From: Cyanobacteria bacterium FACHB-471
GTDB lineage: Bacteria; Cyanobacteriota; Cyanobacteriia; Elainellales; Elainellaceae
Assembly: GCA_014695345.1 (NCBI GenBank)
Contig: JACJOC010000058.1
Coordinates: forward strand, 372,001-436,000
Direction: 5' to 3'
Length of the DNA: 64,000 nt
Position 1 is the first letter of the stretch. Each line of letters begins with the position of its first letter. The position numbers and the translations under genes are program-made. The notes under the pieces are model-generated. The model saw nothing but the letters and a program-made list of their open reading frames with translations, was not told the DNA's origin and made no database searches. Positions 58,527 to 64,000 of this stretch are shown here, in pieces.

Positions 58527-59855
58527 TCAGGTTTCTTTAGGTTGAGCCACAGATTGAGCTGCTTTGCCACGGGCAAGCCGTTGATGGGCACGGGTAAACT
58601 CACCGGAGCAAAGCGCTCCAATGATAGACAGCTCTCCTGCCAATAGCAGTCCTGCACCGACTTCAGCAAAAGCCTTGGCATTACCGGCTCCAGCTAGCCC
58701 CAAAATTTCTAGACATGCCTGCTGGCTAGGTAAGCTTGTGCCTCCTCCCACCGTGCCCACAATCAGATTTGGTAGTGTCACCACAGCATAGAGTGCCCCG
58801 GTTTCGGTAACTTCAAAGCGGGTGACTCCAACGGCAGATTCAGCAACACAGGCAGCATCTTGCCCACAAGCAATATACAGTGCAGCTAACCCATTCGCGT
58901 AGTGCCCCTGAATGCCAATTGTGCCCGTTAATGTGCCACCGATCGCCGACATCTGCCAGTAGTTGACCATCTGCTTTGGGGTCGTGTGCAGCCGCTTTTG
59001 CACCAAGTCTGCGGGGAGGGTGACTTCAGCGGTGACTTTTTTGCCACGCACTGAAAGAAAGGATTGGGCACTGGCTTTTTTGTCTCCAGATAAATTCGCT
59101 TCAACAAATGAATACTGAGGCTGAATCGGAGAGTGGGCTTGAATGTAGTCCAAAATTGCCTGAGTCGCGATCGTCGCCATGTTTTGTCCGGCTGCATCAC
59201 CCGTAGTGAACTGGAAGTCGAGATAGACGTGATTGCCTTCAACGGTGATTCGCAAGTCAGTGAGTTTGCCGTAGCGGGTTGTGGATTCGGCGCATTGTTT
59301 GAATTGAGGCTGGTGGGCGATCGCCCACACCATAAACTGCCCCACTTCTGCCAAGTTGCAAAAAGCAAACCCAGGCGCACGGCTAACCCCTTCATTCAGC
59401 AAGACTGCGGTACAGCCTCCTGCCTCGCTAATCAGTTGACTGCCGCGATGGTAGGAGGCAACCAATGCTGCCTCAGTCGTCGCCAAGGGAATGTAGTAGT
59501 CACCCTGAGCAAACAGCCCATTAACCCGCAGTGGTCCAGCCACCCCTACTGGAACCTTGACTGTACCGATGAAGTTTTCGATATTGCAGCGATAGCACTC
59601 CATTTGCTGTAGCGTCTGAGCATCGGCTAAAGCTGCCTGAGTCATAGGCTTTGCCTGAAGAATTTGCCAACGCCGCGCAATGGTTTCGGGAGTTAAGCGT
59701 GACCCACCGGGTATCTTGGGCGATGGATGGGTTTGCTTAGCTGCAAGCTGTTGCTTCAGCTGTTCAAGATTGGTCTGCGAGGGCGGCAACCCATCTAGCT
59801 GAGGTTGCAGCAAACATTCCAGATATTCACTAGCGTGGCGATAATGAGTTGACAT
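58527..59855 (-). CDS. HMG-CoA reductase (class I-type)
   Basis: The 442-residue protein has ENFIGTVKVPVGVAGPL (92-109), catalytic Glu128 in LATTEAALVAS, the NADPH motif TTGDAAGQNM (217-226), catalytic Lys259 in SGDKKAS, Asp333 in CGQDAACV and His424 in TRAHQRLARG. Every catalytic position of class I HMG-CoA reductases is therefore kept. No membrane anchor is present, as in archaeal forms. It would reduce HMG-CoA to mevalonate with NADPH. This is unusual for a cyanobacterium, which uses the MEP route; no HMG-CoA synthase or mevalonate kinase is in the window. It is the first gene of the operon; AAAGG lies upstream. Confidence 0.93.
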   Translation of the reverse strand: MSTHYRHASEYLECLLQPQLDGLPPSQTNLEQLKQQLAAKQTHPSPKIPGGSRLTPETIARRWQILQAKPMTQAALADAQTLQQMECYRCNIENFIGTVKVPVGVAGPLRVNGLFAQGDYYIPLATTEAALVASYHRGSQLISEAGGCTAVLLNEGVSRAPGFAFCNLAEVGQFMVWAIAHQPQFKQCAESTTRYGKLTDLRITVEGNHVYLDFQFTTGDAAGQNMATIATQAILDYIQAHSPIQPQYSFVEANLSGDKKASAQSFLSVRGKKVTAEVTLPADLVQKRLHTTPKQMVNYWQMSAIGGTLTGTIGIQGHYANGLAALYIACGQDAACVAESAVGVTRFEVTETGALYAVVTLPNLIVGTVGGGTSLPSQQACLEILGLAGAGNAKAFAEVGAGLLLAGELSIIGALCSGEFTRAHQRLARGKAAQSVAQPKET

Positions 59856-60199
59856 TGATCAAGCGCCTTTTTGCCCAACCGCGCTGATGGCTTTCTGATT
59901 GGGATGATATGCACAATTTATGCTGTTTTTCCTGAAACTAGCTTGCAATCTGTACCAGTCTGGCTGGCTGGAACAGTTGACGAAAGAATTTTAGACATTC
60001 CTCTACATCTATCTAAAGTTTAAAGTCCTTGCACAGTAACCGGGATGAAACCTGTAGAAATTCACTTTTGCTGATCTGTAGCGGAAGTAGGTAGTTTGGT
60101 TTGATGCAGCAAAACCCTTGTAAGCCCTAGGTTTCGCTTTGCTTCACCAACCTACAATAGAGATGGAATAGAGATGGCACGTGCAAAAAACTACTTAAT
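59856..60199. other. Divergent intergenic region, promoter side of the HMGR operon
   Basis: The region separates the HMGR operon and the plus-strand hydrolase gene. It must hold both promoters, but I cannot fix a -10/-35 pair with confidence. A truncated family C repeat lies at 60128-60155, 45 bases before the hydrolase start. Confidence 0.45.
60128..60155. repeat. Half copy of family C palindrome
   Basis: TAGGTTTCGCTTTGCTTCACC followed by AACCTAC matches the right half of the 23744-23820 element with a few changes and a one-base gap. The left half is missing, so this looks like a decayed remnant. Confidence 0.55.
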
Positions 60200-61123
60200 A
60201 TGCCGATCAAACCATTAGTCCAACCTTGGCAGACTCAGATGGGCTTTCAGCGAGATTGGGTTTGGCGAGGCTGGCAAACTCGCTATACCTACATTCGGGC
60301 TGCTAAAACGGCTAACCCAACTGCGCCACCGCTATTGTTTTTACACGGTTTTGGTTCGGCGATCGCCCAGTGGCACTCCAACCTTGTTCCTCTGAGCCAG
60401 TCCCACACCATTTACGCCCTCGATATGTTAGGCTTTGGGGCTTCTGAAAAAGCAGCAGCGCCCTATCGCGTCGATTTGTGGGTCGATCAGGTTTACGATT
60501 TCTGGCGCACCTTAATCGGGCAGCCAGTGATACTGGTTGGACACTCTTTAGGAGCATTAGTGTCCTTGACAGCAGCTGTCGCGCACCCAGAGATGATTCG
60601 GGGATTGGTGCTGATTACGCTGCCCGCCGCTCGTCAGGAAACGCTTCCTGAATGGCTTCAGCCGATTGTAAATACGCTGGAAGGAGCTTTTTCCTCACCC
60701 TTGCTGATTCGACCGCTATTTAACCTGATTCGTCGCCCCAATGTTTTAAGGTCAATTTTGCGATTAGCCTATATCAATCCCGAGAATGTAACGGAAGAGG
60801 CGGTTGCCAGTTTTGTTGCGCCAGCCTTAGATAGGGGCGCGGCTCAGGCATTTTGTCGGCTCTCTCAAGCCAGAACTAAGACGAACTTTAGCCCTCAAAC
60901 AAAGCTATTGTTGCCACAGCTTCAAGCTCCTACTCTAATGCTGTGGGGAGAGCAGGATAAGATCATTCCTCTTGCTTGGGGAAGGCAGCTTCCAGCGCTT
61001 AATCCGCTACTGCAAATGGTAGAAATCCCGGAGACGGGACATTTTCTTTATGAGGAGCGATCGCAGCAGGTCAACGATGAAATTCTGACCTGGAGCCAAC
61101 AATTCTCTAAAACTGCTTCCTAG
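60200..61123 (+). CDS. Alpha/beta-hydrolase (MhpC-like)
   Basis: The 307-residue cytoplasmic protein has LLFLHGFGSAIAQWHSNLVPL (oxyanion hole HGFG), DMLGFGASEKAAAPY, nucleophile elbow VGHSLGALVSLTAA, the acid in LMLWGEQDKIIPL and catalytic His in IPETGHFLYEE. This is the cyanobacterial/chloroplast branch often annotated as a haloalkane-dehalogenase-like or pheophytinase-like hydrolase. The substrate is unknown. It is divergent from the HMGR operon and might share regulation. The Ser/Thr kinase gene is convergent with a 13-base gap. Confidence 0.9.
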   Translation: MPIKPLVQPWQTQMGFQRDWVWRGWQTRYTYIRAAKTANPTAPPLLFLHGFGSAIAQWHSNLVPLSQSHTIYALDMLGFGASEKAAAPYRVDLWVDQVYDFWRTLIGQPVILVGHSLGALVSLTAAVAHPEMIRGLVLITLPAARQETLPEWLQPIVNTLEGAFSSPLLIRPLFNLIRRPNVLRSILRLAYINPENVTEEAVASFVAPALDRGAAQAFCRLSQARTKTNFSPQTKLLLPQLQAPTLMLWGEQDKIIPLAWGRQLPALNPLLQMVEIPETGHFLYEERSQQVNDEILTWSQQFSKTAS

Positions 61124-61136
61124 AATATCTGAAGAC

Positions 61137-62237
61137 TTAGCTGCGATAGCCGTTAGCTAGACAGTTTCCCAGGTCAAGGTTTTGCTTATGCTCCTTGTCC
61201 TGCAACCGCGTCCGCCAATCTCGGATGGCTGCGGCGGTGCGAGAAATCGGAGAAACATAGCCATCTGAGCTAGTAGCTTCCTCCTGCTCTGGATTAGCCA
61301 AACGCCGCTGGGTGTTCATGCAGTCGGCTAGCTGATCGAGATGGGGTTCTAAGTCAAGTGCCCGGAGGATTTGCTTAGCAGAACGGTAGCGATCGCGAGG
61401 AGAAATTTTCAGCATCTTGCCCAGGATGACAGCAAAGTGGTCGCTCACCTGCACGAACTCCTGCCAGCAAATCTCAGCCGTTGCCGGATCGTAGTCAAAC
61501 TCTAGCGGCGGCTTGCCCGTTAACAGATACAGACACGTCACCCCAATCGCATAAATGTCACTGGCATACAACGGTCTCAAAGAAAGCTGCTCTGGAGGGG
61601 CAAAGCCAACGGTACCGACAAAATTGGTAGTAGTTGCTTTCTGAGTCATCTCGCTAGCTTGAGCAATCTGTTCCTTGACCGCGCCAAAGTCAATTAGCAC
61701 AAGACGACCATCATCCTGACAGCGAATGATGTTGGGGGGTTTGATATCGCGGTGGATTACCTTGTGGCGATGAATGTAGTCTAGAACGGGCAAAATTTCC
61801 CGTAAAAACTGCTTAACTGCTGCCTCAGACTGAACGCCGCCATTTTTTACCTCTTTGGCTAATGTACAACCCTTGATGTATTCCTGAATCAGGTAAAACT
61901 CGCCGTCTAGCTCAAAATAGTCCAAAAGCTGTGGCACTTGAGCATGGCTACCCAACTGGCTTAGGGTCTTGGCTTCACGCTCAAACCGCTCTTTAGCTCG
62001 CTCAAGGATGGCTGGATTACTAACCTTGGGGCAAAGCTGCTTAATCACACACAGGGGTGTACCTGGCAGAGTCATGTCTCTTGCAAGGAAGGTCACTCCA
62101 AAGCCGCCTCGTCCTAACGCACGAACGATCCTGTAGCGATCGCGAAACAGCTTTCTAGAACCGCACAGCTGACCTAAATGGGTCTGATGCTGAGCAGAAG
62201 AGCGCAGATTAGACAGCGTTGCAATAGAACAATCCAT
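61137..62237 (-). CDS. Serine/threonine protein kinase
   Basis: The 366-residue protein has a Hanks-type kinase domain (about 32-290): YRIVRALGRGGFGVTFLARD (glycine loop), CVIKQLCP (Lys), VIHRDIKPPNII (catalytic loop), LVLIDFGAVKEQ (DFG), TNFVGTVGFAPPEQ (APE region with PPEQ) and YAIGVTCLYLLTGKPPLEF. The IKQLCPK segment and the FGAVKE ending are typical of the large cyanobacterial kinase family. No membrane segment or sensor repeat is present; the last 70 residues are polar. Its ligand and targets are unknown. Confidence 0.93.
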   Translation of the reverse strand: MDCSIATLSNLRSSAQHQTHLGQLCGSRKLFRDRYRIVRALGRGGFGVTFLARDMTLPGTPLCVIKQLCPKVSNPAILERAKERFEREAKTLSQLGSHAQVPQLLDYFELDGEFYLIQEYIKGCTLAKEVKNGGVQSEAAVKQFLREILPVLDYIHRHKVIHRDIKPPNIIRCQDDGRLVLIDFGAVKEQIAQASEMTQKATTTNFVGTVGFAPPEQLSLRPLYASDIYAIGVTCLYLLTGKPPLEFDYDPATAEICWQEFVQVSDHFAVILGKMLKISPRDRYRSAKQILRALDLEPHLDQLADCMNTQRRLANPEQEEATSSDGYVSPISRTAAAIRDWRTRLQDKEHKQNLDLGNCLANGYRS

Positions 62238-62674
62238 TCGGTTGAAGCAAATTGGGTGGATCTAAGGGGATCTGCTAAGTGGATCTAGGGAGACAGATAG
62301 CTTCAATATTAGCGCCAAGTGCGACTTAATGTGATGCTATTGTAAAGCCCTAATCCTGAAATTAGGATCAGAACTTGCAGATTCAGAACTTGCAGATCTC
62401 GAAAGGTGCTTTTGTAGACTCTTGTCAAACTTGTGATAAACCATAACTCTTCTCTCGGAGCAAGTTTTCTTGGAGCCAGTTTTTCTCAGAAGTGTCTGAA
62501 CTAGAGTACTTCAAATTTGAACGTCTGGTAATGCATTGCCCAATTTGATGCAATTGTCGGTCCTCAAGAAGGTTTATGCATCAGTATTTTTGAGGATTAG
62601 TGAAGAATTAGCAAAGACAACATTGAAGGGACAAATCCTAAATTGGCAGAGTTGTGGGTTCTTGTAGTCTAAAG
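62238..62674. other. Intergenic region with a 15-bp tandem duplication
   Basis: TCAGAACTTGCAGAT occurs twice in tandem (62368-62382 and 62383-62397). Just before it, CCTAAT/ATTAGG (62349-62366) forms a small inverted repeat. The rest of the stretch shows no ORF or strong hairpin. Confidence 0.55.
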
Positions 62675-63271
62675 TTACTGCCAAAAGTCAACAACGTCGT
62701 AACCAAGGTCTCCTAACATCTGTCGTAGCAGCGGTAAGCTCAGTCCAATCACGTTAGTGTGACAGCCTTCCAGTTTTTCAACAAATAATCCCCCTCGTCC
62801 ATCAATTGCGAAGCAACCTGCACAATTTAATGGTTCTCCAGTAGAGACGTATGCCTCGATTTGGCGATTGCTTACCTGAGCAAAGAAAACTCGCGTTACC
62901 TGACAGCGCACCAACGTCTTCTGCTGAGTTTGATCAATCAGGGCGTGTCCGGTGTAGAGTTCGCCGACTTTTCCTCGCATTTGCTGCCAGCGGGTGATCG
63001 CCTCTGCTGGATTTGCAGGCTTTCCATGGATCTCACAATTTAGCGCCAGCACCGAATCGCAACCCATCACCAAAGCATTGTTAAACTTTGGAGCAACGAC
63101 CTCTGCTTTACGTTGAGCTAGAAGCTGCACAAATTCTGCTGGGTTCGTTGCCTGAACCTGCGATTCGTCAAAATCACTGGACTGGACAATGGGCTCAATT
63201 CCAGCATCTTGGAGCAACTGCCGTCGTGCTGGGGATGCAGAAGCCAGCACAAAAGTGGGGACACTTCTCAT
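62675..63271 (-). CDS. maf: Maf-family nucleotide pyrophosphatase
   Basis: 198 residues from the ATG at 63271; an ATG at 63334 would add 21 residues without homology. It has [22 protein letters not shown] (the SxSPRR-type motif), [25 protein letters not shown] (catalytic Asp region) and [33 protein letters not shown]. These are the hallmarks of Maf/YhdE, which hydrolyses non-canonical or dT/UTP-type nucleotides to monophosphates in the cytoplasm. It is followed on the same strand by kinase-side sequence and preceded by psbP. Confidence 0.92.
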   Translation of the reverse strand: MRSVPTFVLASASPARRQLLQDAGIEPIVQSSDFDESQVQATNPAEFVQLLAQRKAEVVAPKFNNALVMGCDSVLALNCEIHGKPANPAEAITRWQQMRGKVGELYTGHALIDQTQQKTLVRCQVTRVFFAQVSNRQIEAYVSTGEPLNCAGCFAIDGRGGLFVEKLEGCHTNVIGLSLPLLRQMLGDLGYDVVDFWQ

Positions 63272-63349
63272 TGGACTAAAAATAATATTTTTTGTGGAGA
63301 GACTAGGCGATGTTTCACGTCCTGCACCCTCCATACAACCCGACTCAGG

Positions 63350-63892
63350 TTAATAGACTGAAAAAGAACTCACTACATCCTGAAACAGGGCTTTCATCTT
63401 GGGCCAACGCCCTTCTGTAGTAGAGAGGTTCAACGTAAATAGCTGTCCTCGTCGAACAGCAACACTAGCTAAATTGTGGCGCTCTTGCTGGTTGGGCAGC
63501 TTCACCGCATACTCCAGCCAATAGTAAATTGTGTCACCAATCTGCTTTGACTCAGCATTGACCAACTCTGCTTCTCGACCTGAATCAGGAGGGGCGATCG
63601 CATTTTTAGAAAGCTTGTAACCCACCTCACTGGGAGTCCCTAATTCCTGTAACGTCTTGCCAGCGGGCACCGGGCTAATCACAACACTGACATTCTCAGT
63701 TTCTTGAATTAAGTCATGAAATACAACATCAGGACCGTCTTCAACGCGAACCGGGACCCAACCATTGGGATATAAGAACTCGTAACCATCAGAGCTATCG
63801 ACATATCCCTTCAAACCAGCCGCCGCCGAAACGCAGCTCTGCAAGCTCAGGCTTAATACAACTAGCAGGACGACTGCAATTCGCTTCAGCAT
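63350..63892 (-). CDS. psbP: Photosystem II PsbP-family lipoprotein (CyanoP)
   Basis: 180 residues from the ATG at 63892. The signal peptide ends in a lipobox, LSLSLQSC, so the protein is a lipid-anchored thylakoid lumenal lipoprotein, as known for CyanoP. The mature part has LKGYVDSSDGYEFLYPNGWVPV, VVFHDLIQETENVSVVISPV and YYWLEYAVKLPNQQERHNLASVAVRRGQLFTLNLSTTEGRW, the PsbP fold. It assists photosystem II assembly or stability. Upstream bases (63893-64000) are AT-rich with no gene. The Maf gene follows after about 80 bases. Confidence 0.93.
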   Translation of the reverse strand: MLKRIAVVLLVVLSLSLQSCVSAAAGLKGYVDSSDGYEFLYPNGWVPVRVEDGPDVVFHDLIQETENVSVVISPVPAGKTLQELGTPSEVGYKLSKNAIAPPDSGREAELVNAESKQIGDTIYYWLEYAVKLPNQQERHNLASVAVRRGQLFTLNLSTTEGRWPKMKALFQDVVSSFSVY

Positions 63893-64000
63893 TTTTCTAA
63901 GTTTCCTCAAAACTTTGGGGTAACACCACCAAAAAAACTTTTGGGACTTTTCCCACTTTTGTATATGTAACTTTATTGTCTCATCAACCGATGCATCCGT

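Noticed and set aside
1-64000. tRNA, rRNA, transposase or prophage genes
   Set aside because: No T-loop/anticodon pattern, rRNA sequence, integrase or DDE-transposase motif was seen by eye; a covariance-model scan would be needed to exclude a tRNA fully.

Overview
The window is chromosomal DNA from a cyanobacterium, probably filamentous. Direct signs are the very dense HIP1 octamer (GCGATCGC and its GCGATCGCC context) inside and between genes, a lipobox-bearing PsbP (CyanoP), a CCB-type cytochrome b6f assembly factor, a DUF4079 membrane protein, a BT1-type folate transporter, a carotenoid oxygenase and many families typical of cyanobacteria. No rRNA, tRNA, CRISPR array, transposase or phage gene was seen.

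Layout. 0.1-13.4 kb: housekeeping and conserved unknowns (PfkB sugar kinase, PBP4-type carboxypeptidase, thioredoxin, cysteine-synthase-like enzyme, 2Fe-2S ferredoxin-like protein, YgfZ, N-formylglutamate amidohydrolase). 13.6-19.3 kb: a 55-residue membrane ORF and an 1815-residue secreted-type protein joining a two-partner-secretion haemagglutinin N-terminus to a C-terminal CHAT protease domain. 19.3-25.1 kb: SDR, GT2-TPR protein, YbdK-type ligase, DUF72 and a coiled membrane protein. 25.4-30.5 kb: a redox/stress region with a LysR regulator and an HxlR regulator fused to a dead receiver domain, divergent from an SMP-30 / ABM-membrane / twin NADP-oxidoreductase gene set. 30.7-37.8 kb: an accessory region with a small kinase, a conserved unknown protein, an NLR-like NACHT-LRR protein, and an antitoxin/PemK-like toxin pair, bracketed by two arrays of a degenerate 21-bp tandem repeat; a possible structured RNA follows. 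37.8-49.3 kb: cellulose-synthase-like GT2, DM13 protein, DUF4079, GAF histidine kinase, MoaD/ThiS-like protein, folate transporter, carotenoid oxygenase and a GT2.

49.3-59.9 kb (minus strand) is the most striking region. Eight tightly packed genes encode, in transcription order, a class I-type HMG-CoA reductase with all catalytic residues, a UbiA prenyltransferase, a dikinase with rifampin-phosphotransferase-like domain order, a DUF3419 (BtaA-like) aminocarboxypropyl transferase, a dolichol/phytol-kinase-like membrane protein with an extra membrane domain, a GNAT-type protein, an acyl-AMP ligase and YidD. Cyanobacteria make isoprenoids by the MEP pathway, so an HMG-CoA reductase at the head of such an operon points to a specialised prenyl-lipid pathway that I cannot match to a described system. 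The right end (60.2-63.9 kb) holds an alpha/beta hydrolase, a Ser/Thr kinase, Maf and PsbP.

The best candidates for undescribed biology are therefore the HMGR-UbiA-dikinase-DUF3419 operon, the repeat-bracketed NACHT-LRR/toxin-antitoxin block, the secreted CHAT protein, and the HxlR-pseudoreceiver fusion. Functions are inferred from motifs read by eye; no database search was possible.
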